Shown one piece after another: positions 22,751-35,453 of a DNA stretch of 64,000 bases. The stretch lies in NCBI RefSeq assembly GCF_000003855.2, contig NW_003101663.1:1202753-1266752 (forward strand), read 5' to 3'. The notes beneath the pieces were generated by a model. That model saw only the letters and a list, made by a program, of their open reading frames with translations. It was not told the DNA's origin and made no database searches. A program made the translations under genes and the position numbers. Source of the DNA: Blastomyces gilchristii SLH14081. Taxonomy: Eukaryota; Ascomycota; Eurotiomycetes; Onygenales; Ajellomycetaceae. The stretch's first letter is position 1. The number at the start of each line of letters is the position of its first letter.

Positions 22751-24876
22751 GACGAATGTTGTCAAATACTTTCTGACTTCGAACCGGAATTAAAAGGGGA
22801 TATAAGGGTTTGTGAACGCTGATAAAACTTTAGCACGTTGTGACACAGGAGCAAAGCTATCACTCCGTTCGGGAAGTCATACCTATTTGCAAAGGGTGAA
22901 GATTCCTTTGGGTTGAATAAAATATATCGGGATGAACAAATGGATGGCCCGATCTACATCAAATTACAAAAGGGTATTGTGGTAGAAAACCCGATTGATC
23001 CAATAACGATAACACCAGAGCGGGGGGTATATGAGCCGTGAAATGATGGGACGATGATCAAGGTCTCTTGTTTTTTTTTTTTTTTTTTTTGTTTTTTGAC
23101 ACAAAAAGCAGAAACCGACCAAGGAAAACGAGGCTCTAAAACCCAAGAAGGAAAACTATGTGAGCACGCAACGAGGGAGCTTTATACGGAACGGCAGACG
23201 GCTTCAAAATCTGGCAGCGAGGGTCTGCACATGGGGTTGAGTCGATGTGGGAAGGATGGAAGCCTCTATTGAAGATGTATTTAGTACGGATTGCTGCATA
23301 ACTTTCTGATCAGATATCAGGCGTCTGATGGCACAGAGCTATCGAGTCACGAGGAATGAGACCTCTTTAAACAGTGGGACGTGACTTGAGAGATAAAGGT
23401 CGAAATTGAATAGTGGGAGCAATGAGGGGGGGATACTACTAACCTTGGATTGTAAATGATACAGAACGGATGGGGATGAGGCTCGCGATGGGGATGCAAA
23501 ACTGACGGGGGGGAGAGGAGGGGGCTTGGCCGTTGTAGAGCCACAAAAGCGAGCAAAGAGAAACAACCACCACGACGCAGACGTGGAGTAGGGTATCTGA
23601 AGAGAGAGCCAAAAAAACAAAAAAGAAAAAAGAGAGGCAAGGCGAGGGAGTTGATGAGAACGAGAAGTAAAAAAAGAGAGCAGATGGGAGAGATGGAGAG
23701 ATGGAGGATAATTGAGGGCAAACGGGGGTAGAGAGGAAAGGATGGGTTTGGTTGGGCTGAGGAGAGGACGGCACGAGCCTGAGCCTTGAGCCTGAGCCTG
23801 ATGCCTGCTTAGCTAAGGCGCCGCCCCCCGCCAAGATAACTTATCCGACTGGAGCTTGGAGCTGGTGCTTTTTGCCTTCAGGCGTGGGATTTCCCCATTT
23901 TATTTTGTTCTTTAACTAATTTATAACTGTTTTACTGGCATTGTTACTCCCGTTCATTATTATGCTTGTTCTTGGTTTTGGTTTTGGTTTTGGTTTTGTT
24001 TTGGTTTTGTTTTGGTTTTGGTTTTTGTTTTTGGTTTTGGTTTTATTCTTGTTCTGATGATTCTTGTTCTTGTTCTTGATTGTTCGATAGCTACCATTCC
24101 TTAGTCCCGAGGTGTCTATTTATAGATACTCAGTTTCCTCTCTCTTTCTTTGCTCTGCCCTACCTCGACGTTTTTAAATGGAGCTGGGAATGAATAAATG
24201 ACCCATGTCCGCTGACTGTCAACAGTTGAGAAACTGAGCATCGTCCCGTCTAGAGCGCCTGGTAATTTTCCCCTTGCGGCGCCAGTTTTGGGGGCGCCAC
24301 ACGAAGATGGGTAAGTCTTTTTGTCGTTGCGAATACGGAGTAGTTAGTTATATTTACAAAGTGGTGCACACACTTGGGGACCCTAGTCGCACTCTTACGT
24401 AAATATTGACGTGACTTAATTTGATTAGAGAAGTATATAGAGAGAGAGGAAAAAGGAGGGAGCAGAAGAGAGAGAGCCTTTTAGTAGATGAGTAGATGAT
24501 CAGAGCAAAGAGAAATTGCATTGAAATAATCGCAACTTGACAAGGGATAACCATACGGGATAACTATAGGTACGCCTATCCGCCGGCGGCAAGTGGAGGA
24601 GGGCTAAGGTTTTTTTTATTCCTTGTCTGTTTTAAACCCAGTAGTTGAAGCTGAAGGAGGAAACTGAACAGAGCCAACCTCTGAGCCGACAAAAGGAATG
24701 GTATTGTGGAAGGTGTAAAGCTTGCTTGATTGAAAAGGTTGCTAGCTTGGTGTATACAGAAAATGTAGGCTACTGAGGCAAAAGAGCTCAGTCCCCACTA
24801 GCGCACTGCTGGTAGGAGGGCCTATCACGCCACTTGACCTCATTACATAATCATGACCCTGACCTCGCTTGACTTT
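22751..24876. promoter_or_regulatory. samB upstream region up to the transposon boundary
   Basis: These 2.1 kb hold the samB promoter and probably a long 5' leader. They contain a T20 tract (23,071-23,090), a strongly purine-rich stretch (23,400-23,790) whose minus-strand open frames are low-complexity artefacts, and the TTTTGG repeat described separately. From about 24,350 the sequence becomes more AT-rich, but CpG sites persist to the Copia boundary. Confidence 0.5.
23971..24085. repeat. (TTTTGG)n microsatellite followed by (TTCTTG)n
   Basis: About a dozen imperfect TTTTGG/TTTTTGG units run from 23,971 to 24,044, followed by TTCTTG-type units. It is a simple repeat in the samB upstream region. 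The unit is not the TTAGGG telomere repeat of filamentous fungi. Confidence 0.8.
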
Positions 24877-25765
24877 TGTAGGATAGTTGAAGGTTGTATT
24901 GATAGATCTATCTACAAGAATTATCTCAGCAAGCTCAGACGCTTCTCCAGATATTTATTGCTGTTTTAACACTGGATTGATGATTATGTCATGAGCTAAT
25001 CTCAAATAAGCAATAAGCTAACCCAAATAGTAAAATCAGGTCATGTGAGTGATGATATCTTGCAAAGTGTCTGAGAAGAAACAGTTCCTGATTATTAGTA
25101 ACACAGAAAGGATTTACTCAGTACTCTGAGTATGAAAGAGAATTTCAACTCAACTTCATAGATTCATCATTTCTGTATCATCTTGAAATCTTAGAATAAC
25201 AATGTTCTCATGATGTATCTGATTTTTATATTCATATCTTAAGTTCTTAGAATAGAAGTATCATCTCAAAGTTGATCAGTGTGTTTTTGAATATAGAAAT
25301 TTTAATTCAATTTCTCATATAAAAAAAAGCTCTTAGAAATTCTGAGATCAAAAAATATGATCATTTTCAAGAGTATATATCTATCTTAAATATAGATTTT
25401 TTTGAAATATTAAAGAAATATTTCTATTCTTCTTCTCTTTAGCTATAAGCTAAGGTGATTTTCAAATCTCAAAGATATGTGAGTATATAGTAATAGAAAG
25501 TCAAAGTTAAAGAATCTGAAAAATCCTTGTAAATCTTGAAAATCTTCATTGAAGATGAAACTGTTTCTTCTCAGACTCTCTGACAAGAATTGCTCTGAGC
25601 ACATGACTTGTATCAAAAGTAGATTAGTGTTATACTGAATTAGTCTGCAATCTGTTCAAACTGAGTCAGAGGTCTGAGCCCGCTGAGATAATACAAGAAC
25701 ATAATATAGTAGTGAGTCACGTGATCTAGTGGGATCACTAACCGCAACAGCTGTAAGAGTCAACA
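24877..25765 (-). repeat. Copia 3' LTR, split by a TIR element
   Basis: The LTR parts are 24877-24920 and 25692-25765 (with one copy of the 8-bp duplication). Compared with the other LTR (39096-39205) I count about 11 differences, all transitions. Confidence 0.88.
24921..25691. mobile_element. Non-autonomous TIR element, family B (771 bp)
   Basis: It is flanked by the perfect 8-bp duplication TACAAGAA (24913-24920 and 25692-25699). Terminal inverted repeats are TTATCTCAGCAAGCTCAGAC and its counterpart with GG for AA. Subterminal inverted repeats, including TCTGAGAAGAAACAGTT, lie about 145 bases inside each end. It has no coding capacity. An 8-bp duplication suggests hAT-type transposase, but the TIR is not a typical hAT end. 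A longer relative starts at 62,784. Confidence 0.82.
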
Positions 25766-27312
25766 CCCTCTCTCAAGATAACAAGAATCATATATAAAAA
25801 CACTCAAATCATTAAGATAGTCTGTCAAAATTAAATACAAATGTAAAATTAAACATTCTCAACTTTTATATCTGTAAGATCTAGTAAAATCATGAATTAT
25901 ATAAATATCATAGTATTTAGAGATTTAGTGAGTTTATTCACTGTTATCTGAGTGATAAGAATATATTCTAAATTAATAACTCTCTAATTCAACTATCAAT
26001 GTGAAAAATGAAAACACATATCAATGTGCTTACTTCAGACTGTAATAACTGTCATCTTTGTAAGATCTATAATACTCTTATTATCAGTGAGAATTCATAT
26101 CAGAGATATAGTGATGAAGTCAAGCTCAATCATAAGATTTCAGATTTATATTACTTTGTAAACTATCTTGTTAAGAGTTATATATTCAGTCTTATTGAAA
26201 CTCAGAGATATACAAGATTACTTTACTGAATATTATAAAATCAGACTATCTGTAAGCTTAAAAACATAGTCAAATGTTAATTTTCTATTATTATTTAAAA
26301 GACTGACTCAATCAGAATCTGAGTAGCTGAAGAGTAGATAGAAATTATCAGAGAAATCAGAGATAATGAAAAGATCAGTAGAAATAAATCTCTTATACAA
26401 GCTGTATTTATAGAAAATACTCAGATTCATGATCTCTTTTAAATAATATATAATATATAACAGAGTCTTTCAATATTAAGATATTAAATCAATATTTTAT
26501 TAAGTGAGTAGTGAGATAGTATAAGTAATATCAGAACATATTTTAACTGTAAGATATTATAAGTAATTTATATTATATTAATATCACTGAATTGTGAAAT
26601 CAGTCTCTTTCTCAGATATAGAGAAATTATTAATATAAAATTCATTCTTCATTGATATTCTAGTAATAGCTGTATTATTAAGATAGAAATCTTTAATAAG
26701 ATATTTAATATATTGATAATATATTAAATCAATTCTCTTATCTGAATAATTAATCTTCATACTCAAATACTTGATTGACTGATATAGATTCTTGACTTTC
26801 AATTTCTTACTAAGTATACTTACTAGTTAATTAGCATTCTCAGAAGCTTTGAATATAATGTTGAGATTATTAATATAGATTATTATATAGAGATAATATC
26901 TGAATATATAATATCAGAGTACTGAATCATGAGTACTGACTGTAAATTCAAGATCACTTAATAAAGCTGTTAAGTAATTATATCAGATCTTTATCACAGA
27001 GTTCAGACTGTATAAACTACTCTCAATTACATAGATAAGTGTTTTCAGCAAACCTGTCTTAAATTCAGTGAATTATCTCATATAGATCTTCTTAATGAGA
27101 CACTTATAAAGATATACTATTACTATATTTACTTAATAGAGTGTTCAATTGTGTAGTACTGCTATTATAAAAAGAATATAATTAATAGTATCAGTAATAA
27201 CAGAAGTATAGATCTCTTCTCTAGAACTCTTCTTAAGTCAGTTATTATAAATCACTTAATATAAGTTTTTAAGAATATTATCAGAATCAGTATTCAGATC
27301 TACAGATCTATC
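25766..27312 (-). pseudogene. Copia pol 3' part: reverse transcriptase end and RNase H
   Basis: Minus-strand translation gives the tail of Copia reverse transcriptase (IKYLSMKINYSDKRIDL at about 26,700) and then RNase H. The latter reads QSCISLSFNKTEYITLNKIV, ILTDNKSIIDL and SKHIDMCFHF at about 26,000-26,220, matching QSCVALSSTEAEYIAL and DNQSAIALA...SKHID of intact elements. Stops interrupt every segment. The gene continues on the far side of the Gypsy insertion at 35,638. Confidence 0.8.
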
Positions 27313-27496
27313 TGTGATTCAAAGATTGCTTAAGTCAGCGTACGATTACAGGTGTACGCCGGCTTCTTATATATTGTAATATCATACGCTAATTTAATTA
27401 GCAGCTGCTATGGCCTCTTTACACTTGTACATGTACACTAGTAGTTCAGAAGTGACTGTGTTATTATCTGACAGTCATACATTCTTTCAAACCACA
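27313..27496 (-). repeat. Gypsy 3' LTR (184 bp)
   Basis: It aligns without gaps to 35454-35637 with 20 differences, all transitions. Its first 80 bases (outer side) keep CpG sites while its inner half has lost them. Confidence 0.9.
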
Positions 27497-28068
27497 TCCT
27501 CTCTCACCAGATTTGATCATGCTCAAATAATCATATCATACACTCTAGCTTCATGCAGATTAGCTCATCACTAGCATTTCACAATTGTGTGACCTATTTC
27601 TGATTCAGCTAGTATTCTGTGTACACTCTCACAAAGAAACTTTTACTATATTATATCACTTATTCACTAACTTTTCTCATTCTTCAATCATCTTCTTCAT
27701 CATCATCATCATTGAATGTCACTATCTCATTCAAGATTTCTACTTCTTCTTCTATTCAACTCTTTTCATCTGTTCATCTATCATATTATACATGTTTCTG
27801 ACAATGACTCTCTATTCTTATAATAAGCATCATTGTAGTGCTCATATCAGGCAGTTCATTAGCAGTAAGTGTAATGTGTTGTGAAACATATGTGATCAGA
27901 ACTTGTTTATCTTCTAATAATTGTCAGAATGTACTATCATGAATAGCACATCTTCTTCATCTTCTTATACACTCTCTTCACCTTCTTATACACTCTTAAC
28001 TGTTTCTCTTCTCAGCAGGTTTCTGATTGTGTTTTCTGACATGATTTTGTATAAATGCAGATGCTGAT

Positions 28069-28485
28069 ATGTTTGTTTTTATTCATGTAGAATCTTTATA
28101 CATTGACAGATCTGTGTCTGCTGATGATAGTGAACTCAATGTTGAATCATTGATTAAGAACTTGAAGAACATGATAATGAAGAAATTACTTATATTATAT
28201 GTGACTGAGTCTTCTGTATTTCTTTCTGTTCTCTCTGTTTCTTTCTCTGCTGCTCTCTCTCAATCTTCTACACCTGTTCCTGTGTCTGATTCTTCTGCTC
28301 CTGCTACTCCTGTTCCTGCGATCTCTGGTTTTACTGCCTCTGCCTTCATTATCAGCTCTCTCTGTTTCAAGGAGATATTGCATAGACTTAATAAACCATG
28401 TCTCTCAGTGTGTACACTCTCACTCTTCTTACTAACTCTCAGAACAATTTATTATATAAAGACTGTGTATGACATAACTATCTAA
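28069..28485 (+). pseudogene. Ser/Pro-rich open frame antisense to the Gypsy element
   Basis: A 138-codon frame opposite in strand to pol, in the long segment between integrase and the 3' LTR. It contains a Ser/Thr/Pro/Ala-rich run (SSTPVPVSDSSAPATPVP) and a C-terminal hydrophobic stretch. The corresponding segment of the second Gypsy copy (about 43,200-43,610) is colinear, but its open frame there is a different, Leu-rich one. It may be an upstream part of the antisense gene at 28,814. Confidence 0.35.
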
Positions 28486-28813
28486 AGCTTGATCACAGAC
28501 ACTGATTATTACATTCATTTTAAATATTTATAATGAGATAATTATTTATTTATATCAGAGAATCACTTCTCTTCTCAATAGTATTGAGATTGTAAGTCTT
28601 TTTCTTTTTCATCTTTTCTTTCTAACACTGATTTTTCTGTTCTTAGAGGAAATTATTATGAGTTTTACTGTGTATAAAGTCATAGTGTTCACAGACATCA
28701 AGAAGCTTTTCATAACTGTAAAGTTTAATATTACAGAAATATTCACTCTGATGAATTTCTTCAGAATAATAGATCTGTATCAGTCTATTCTCTGATATCT
28801 ATCATCTGACTTC

Positions 28814-29473
28814 ATGATGCAGGTGAAAGATATTCATGTTTTCAGAAACAGGAACACAGATATTATACTCTTTTACACTTATAGATGTGTGGCTTGTATG
28901 TCTTATCTGAGATGTCATTGTGAGAATAAGTCATTTACACACTGTGTTCTGCTTCCTGCATTTTCTCATGTCTCTCTCTCTCTTTCTGAGAAGTCTTGTG
29001 CATGTTGTAATTATGCATATAATTCTAAGATCAGTGAGTGTTTGTTCAGTAATTATTATCCCTGTTTTTATAATTTTATATGCTAATAATAGTTCTTAGT
29101 TGCTTCAGCATCAGAGACTATTTTAATTGAAGATGATAATACTGCTGAGACTATCTTCTTTCACTCTCAAGCTTCTTCTGTCACTTCTTCTTCCTTCTCT
29201 GTGAGAAAGGTCATGCACATATCAGATTGTAAGTGTTCAGTCTCAGATGACTTCTATTATTCATTCAGTTCTGTGTCTCTCTCTTCTATTTCTTCTATCT
29301 TCATTCTCTCTGTTCTGGCTTCTGATTCTGTGAGTCTCATACTCTTCTTCAATTTCTCTATGCATACACATACACATTTCTATATTAACATTCCAGTCAA
29401 TCTTGTGATAAATGACATTAATGTTGTACACAGAGTGATAGAGGAATCAGAGACATGTATGATATTATTATAA
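28814..29473 (+). pseudogene. Antisense cysteine-containing reading frame of the Gypsy family
   Basis: Two open segments (28814-29083 and from 29093) share one frame and are separated only by TAA TAA TAG, so this was probably a single frame of about 220 codons. The first part has clustered cysteines (CVACMSYLRCHCENK, THCVLLP, SCACCNYAYNSKISECLF). The second is acidic, then Ser-rich, and ends HTHFYINIPVNLVIND and VIEESETCM. The second Gypsy copy carries the same frame split by a LINE: SLSEKSYVCCNYMYNSK at about 45,050 and FYISISANLVINNIN at about 53,080. I do not recognise a named family. The Cys spacing hints at a zinc-binding domain. Confidence 0.5.
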
Positions 29474-30549
29474 GAGTGACTTACAGCTCTTGAATTCCTT
29501 GCAAACCTCGAGTTTTGAGATTTCTTTTGTTTTTAATGTTTTTCAGATGATGTGGTGTTAGAAATAGATTAAATATATGATATATGAAAATGAATGAGAT
29601 GTGTATAATAACATTTGTCTTTTATGACTGATTCTTATGATTGATGATCAATTTATTATCTCTTTTCTTACACTTTTTCTTTATCTGCTAGTCATTACTC
29701 TTACACAATCTCTATATAATACAGTGTTCAGTGACTAGATTCAGCAGCTTTCATCTTTTGTGATTCTGTCTCATGTATTATACTGTCTCTCTTCACCTGC
29801 TCAGATCACTACAGTGAACAGCTCATTGAAACTAATCTTATCTGATCTCTGAGTGTTCTCAGAGATTAAAATGACTTGATCTCACATATTCACAGATGTT
29901 TCAGATAGTTTGTTCTCTGTGATCTCTGTGATTGAACTGATGTAAACAGTTGAATTCAACTGTGAATTTCTTTTTCTTCTGTGATCTGACTCATATACAA
30001 GTCTGCTGCTCTGAGATCACTCTTTATCATATTGCACTCACTGTCTGTGATGCATTATTATATGACTGACTACAGTCTCATCACTTATTGAAGTGTGATG
30101 TTCATCTGTTTTCTTCATTACTTCTCATTCTTTTCTTATAATTATGAAAAGATTGAAATAAGTGAGATTATCTGATTTATAAGTATCTATAATTTCTCTT
30201 ACTTCATGAGACTTTTCAATTATAAGTCTCTTCTTTTTCAATACTAATGATAGTGCTGTGAATAATCATAATCTGCTCAGATCTTGCATCTTTGCTTTCA
30301 CAAGTCATGAATCATTGATTAAGTTATATAAGACTCATCCCTCTGATTCTTTCAATGTGTATGTTCTCAGAGAATGTGATTTAAGTATTTTATATAACTC
30401 AAATCATCTAGGTTGGAACTTCTCAGAACTCTCATTATATATAAGAACTCACATTCTTATCTTAAGACTTGATTTCTTAACAAGTGAGTCTCATATTCTT
30501 TTTGATTGAATTGCTCAGTTCAGGAGTAACTTGTTAGCTTTTGCATGTG

Positions 30550-30670
30550 TGTGACTGATCTCTTTCAATCTTGGTTCTGCATCTGTGACTGTTGTGTCTG
30601 TAACTGCTGTTTCTGCTGTGTCTGCAACTGCTGTTTCTACTGCATCTGCAACTACTGTTCTCTCTCTCAC
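30550..30670. repeat. Degenerate tandem repeat of about 18 bp inside the Gypsy element
   Basis: Units like TCTGCAACTGCTGTTTCTGC repeat about six times. Read on the minus strand they encode a degenerate VETAVADTAE-type repeat downstream of integrase. This segment is absent from the second Gypsy copy, where about 430 bases are missing. Confidence 0.6.
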
Positions 30671-30793
30671 CTTTTCTGAAGCATTCTCTAGGATGCGCGG
30701 ATGCAATCCATACAACAGGTAGAATGATGAATGCTTGAAGACTGCATGCTGTCAAATCTGCATAATTAATAGCACCTGCCTGAGATATTCATT

Positions 30794-31555
30794 TCATAGT
30801 CTCATAGGCTTGCTCACTAGATATTTTGTCAGCATGTTGCTCAAGATTTCATTCAAGTGTTTCATCTTCTCATTTATCTGCAGATGATATGATATTGTTC
30901 TATGATGTCTTATCTGTAACTGACTCATGAAATGTCTTATCACTTCTTTCACAAGATTCACACTGTTATCAGTTAGAATCTCATGCAGCATTTCATAGTT
31001 AACATAGATCTTATTATGTAGAAACTTCACTATCACCTTCTCTATCATCTCTAGAACTGCTTTTGCAACTGGCTAGCCAGTAGTGTAATCAATAGCAGTG
31101 ATTATTCATCAATTTTCATTTAATATTCACAGTAATATGTCTATGAGATTCATCTCTCATTATTTAAACAGTTGTATTATACACTTTATCTGATGTTATG
31201 CTTTCTTATATTCTAACCCTTTCTTAGATTCTTTTACAACCTGACAATTCAGGCACTTGTGAGTGTACACCTGAATGTTCTCAGTTATACTTGGCCAGTA
31301 TACTCTTGATTTGAGTATACTCATGAGTTCAGAACTTTCTAAGTGACTGAATTCCTTGTGCATGTGAGTCATCAAGTCACATCTAAATGAAGATTCTAGA
31401 TAGAGAGCTTCTGTGTATTCTAGATTGTGATAAAGCATAACATTGTTTTTCAATTTTCTCAGCTTGAAGTTCAGAAGCATCTCTTCTACTACTTTCACAA
31501 GACACTTGTTATCTGACATCTTGTTATTCTTTAAGTGAGAGATCATGATATTCAC
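30794..31555 (-). pseudogene. Gypsy integrase remnant
   Basis: The H2C2 zinc-binding part is visible at 31,196-31,555 (MHKEFSHLESSELM, RVYWPSI, HKCLNCQ). The catalytic core tail is at 30,794-31,048 (ILTDNSVNLVKEV, RTISYHLQINEKMKHLN, matching SDRGTNF and TAYHPQTNGKVERLN). Asp and Glu positions are partly altered and stops separate the blocks. Confidence 0.8.
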
Positions 31556-32257
31556 TCATTCTGATTCCTTGCATTTTCTCAGTGTGTTTAATATGAATGT
31601 CTCTTATGCCTGATTCATAGAACTCTCACTTATGAAATTGAGTCTGCAACTGATTGCATCAGGCATCATAGTATTCAATTTCTTTTAGTATTTAATATGA
31701 AGATTATACACTTAGAACTTCAAGATTCAATATACTAAGTGTTTGAAAGGTTTTATTATTAATTATAGATAGATAAGACTTTCATGATCTGTGATCACTG
31801 TTGTTATATACCTGTTGTTGATATATCTATTTCATAACATCAGTGCATGCTTGATTGCTAGTAATTTCTTTTCATACACTGAGTAATTGAGCTCAATGTC
31901 TGATAGTTTCCTATCATTATACATTATCAGATGCAGCTTGCTATTCTTACTCATCTGTAGAAGAGTGTCTCTGATAGCTTATTTGAATATATCTATCTTA
32001 ATATAGAAAGATTTATCACAATCTGATTGAATAAGCACTGAGAATGTTATTATATATTCTCTCAGTGTGAGAAAAGCCTCTTCACACACAGCATTTTAGA
32101 TAATTGAATAATACTTCTTCTTTCACAGATTTGCATCTATTTCTCTTAAGAGATCTAAGAGTGATGCAGATATTTATGTGAAATTCTTGATAAATCTGTG
32201 ATAGTATGAGATTAACTCAAGAAACTGTTGTACATGATGTATATTTCTCAGTCACAG

Positions 32258-32515
32258 TCAATTCACTATAATATTCAATTTCTCTGAGATAAGATATATA
32301 CAGTCATCACTCACTACATGTTCTATGAACTTCAACTCTTTCATTTCAAACACACACTTGATTGATTTAATATAGAGCTTATACTCTGTCAGAGTTGTAA
32401 GCACTTTATCAAGATGCTTCAGATATTCATTATATGAGTTTGAAAAGACTAGAATATCATTGAGATATACAAGATATGAGATTTTATTCTGTTTATGAAG
32501 AATTGTATTCATCAT
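32258..32515 (-). pseudogene. Gypsy reverse transcriptase fragment
   Basis: It contains YLVYLNDILVFSNSYNEYL, the YxDDILVFS catalytic block with the first Asp changed to Asn (a G-to-A type change), then HLDKVLTTLTEYKLYIKSIKC. Upstream RT blocks continue to about 32,850 with stops. Confidence 0.82.
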
Positions 32516-33795
32516 TATTTGAAAGATGATGAGTGTATTTGTCAGACTGAATAATATTATCAGAAATTCAAACTTCTCTCATTATATATTAAACATGATT
32601 CACAGAACTGACAGTTCATCTACACAGATCTGTCAGTATTCTGAGAGAAGATTAATCTTTGATAGATATTAAGTATTTTCAACTGTATTCAACTATTATT
32701 AAATCTGTGACAGTGAATATTCATTCTTGATTGTAAGCTTGTTAAGTGCTCAGTAATTAATACACATCTGTCACTTCTCATCTGTCTTTTTCATAAATAG
32801 AACTGAAAAGTCTCACATACTTGATAAGAATTGTATGAGACTATGTTCTAGAAGGTCTGTGATCTGACACTTCTGTTCTTTAAGATGTGTTTGTGACAGA
32901 GAATACACATTCTGATTGACTGGTTTTATGTCTTCTATGTCAATCTCATGTACAAATTCTCATTCTGATGATAATTTCAGTGAAAGATCTGTTTAAAAGA
33001 TCTTCTCATACTTCTTCAGAAGCTTCTTCATATGCTTGTTCTTCTGCATATCTTTTATCTTGATTTTCTCTGCTTTCAGGTCCTGTATGACATACAGAAT
33101 ACTTTCAGATGAGATCTTGTAAATCATTCTCTTTACTTATTAGTATGTAAGCAGATTTAATCCTTCTATATCAGAGATGTGAAATATCCTTCTCATGTCA
33201 GTTAATAGAATTGTATGAACTGTTTTCTTCCTATCAGTCAACTGCATATAGCATGTACATCATTGAATCTGTGAATTGAACCTTTGAAATCAATCAAGTT
33301 TAAGAATAAGATTATATTTCATATTCTGCAGCTCTCACACTCAAATATAGCAAGATCATTCTCTGAAGTACAAGAGAACTCTTACTCTTGCAGGTGATAT
33401 CAAATATCAGTTATCAGATAATCTTATATATCAGAGATTCTTCACTTGATAAATCTCTTTCAATCTTTGAATCATATAATCATCAATATATTGTGTAGAA
33501 GCTTCTATATCTTCTAACACTTTTGCAGCCATCTCTTGATTCTTATTCAAGTGCTCTCTATACATTAACATTTCAGGTCTTAAGATATTGAGATAAGTAT
33601 TCACTTCATTATTCTCATCTGCATCTCATTCAGAAGCCTGCTTCTTCTTTGTATTTATAGAATTCAGAGAGTCATTTAATACAGATATCTCTTTCACTTT
33701 GAAGACTTTTCATAGAATATCAGTGAGTGTCTCTGAGCTTACTGATTCTGCTAGTTTTTTAGCTCTCTTACTTCTCTTAACTGTATATACTGAGT

Positions 33796-33837
33796 GCAAT
33801 CTTTTGTATCATGATTTTAATGTCTGCAGTTGAAGCA
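33796..33837 (-). pseudogene. Gypsy gag zinc knuckle
   Basis: Minus-strand translation gives CFNCRH-stop-NHDTKDC, a C-x2-C-x4-H-x4-C nucleocapsid knuckle with a stop where a residue is expected. It places gag between here and the LTR at 35,454. Confidence 0.65.
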
Positions 33838-35453
33838 AGCTCAATGCTTATAATATCAAGATTTTCACCTAGAAAATTTCTTTTTCAGAGAATTCAGTGC
33901 TTTAGTGATGACATTCAGATCTAGATTCATTATGTTCAGGTGTATAACTTGTATTATAGAAGTCTAATTATCTGTTCTTCACTGAGATATACTCAATTGC
34001 AGTATTTTCTGTCATAATTGACTTACTTATTTCTGTACAATGAGAATATTATATGCTTCTTTCACTGTGTCTGACTATAAGATTAAGCATTTTTATTTCA
34101 CTCTTAACTCAGATGTAAGATCATGAATAAAGATCTGTAAATAGAAAGATGTTGAAAGCTCTTCATTCAATATGAGATAGTGTAAGCTGAAGTGTGTAAA
34201 GTATAATATAAGATCACTTACTTATCTACACTCTGTGAAGTGTTTATAATGCTTGTCTTATACATTCACTTTCTCAAAGTTATACAAGATTCATTTGAAA
34301 AACTCATTTCATATTTATGAGAATGAATATCACTTCAGATCTGTGAGATTCATCTTTTTATCAGTTATTTATAATAACTTTGCTTTTTCATATAGAAATG
34401 CAGCAGATCTTAAGACTTGTTAAAATTTCATTAACTATCTATCTATGAGTTTATATTCAATCTGATAATATAATTACATCTGACTTAGTCAGCTGATTAC
34501 AGCATCATTTTTTCAGTCACTATTAAAGCTTAGTAGCTTCAGCAGATCTTCTGACTTAATATATTTCATACTCAGATTCTCATTCTGTGCAGTGATTTTC
34601 AATGATATGTATACTTTTAAAGAGATTATATACAATTGTGATGAGATCTTCAGGTTCAGTATAGTCATCTATCTGTGTAAATATTTAATCTTCTGCTGCA
34701 GGTCTAAGATCTAGTTTTCTCTATTCTTATTGATAATGATGATTATATCAGCAAAGCTCTTTATAGTGAATACTTAGTTCACAGTAAATGTTAATTATTA
34801 TTTGACTTCTGTCTCAGTCTGTCACTGCATATGCAAGGTCTTAATCTTATTTAGAATTCTTGTATATATACAGAGCTTTGATTTCAGTTCAGTAATCTTG
34901 ACTGCTTTTCTTACTACTTTGAGTAAACTCTCTGAGAGGTTCTGCATATCTTTCAGTTCAGATAGCAGAGAAGAGTGTTATTTATATTAACTAGAGAAGA
35001 TATTCATCTCAGTGATTTCTTATTAATTATATAATATCTATTATTATATTACTGTGTTGTTATATCAGTATATTATTCTATTACTATATTGTTAAATTAC
35101 TATATCATTATATGATTTCTATTATCATTGTATGACTCTGATGATGATCACTCTCTTCTTTTTATTCTTCTTTTGAGTAGGAAGTGAACTTCTTTGAATC
35201 TGGTTCACTGCTCTCATTCTCTTTCTCACATCTCATCTGTTCATATATATGACATTCATCTGAGTGTGGAGTTTTCTCTCAATAAGTGAAGCAGCATCAA
35301 TCAGATGCTCTTTCACTCACTGCTCTTTATACACTATCTTTTGAGATGTTCTAGAACCACACTGATATGATAACTATAAATCACTTTGTAGATGGAATTA
35401 TCATGCTCTGAAGAAGCCTGTGCTTCTCATCAGTTTTTAGACATGCTATCAGA

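Noticed and set aside
20888..22822. Plus-strand open frames across samB
   Set aside because: They are antisense shadows of the intact samB coding sequence.
23339..23834. Three overlapping minus-strand frames rich in Ser, Leu, Phe and Pro
   Set aside because: They come from a purine-rich tract read in three frames. Low-complexity composition explains them.
23971..24044. Interstitial telomere repeat
   Set aside because: The unit is TTTTGG with variable T number, not TTAGGG. Simple microsatellite.
26008..26229. Plus-strand frame resembling a Cys-containing integrase start
   Set aside because: The minus strand of the same bases translates as Copia RNase H in the right place and order, so the plus frame is a shadow.
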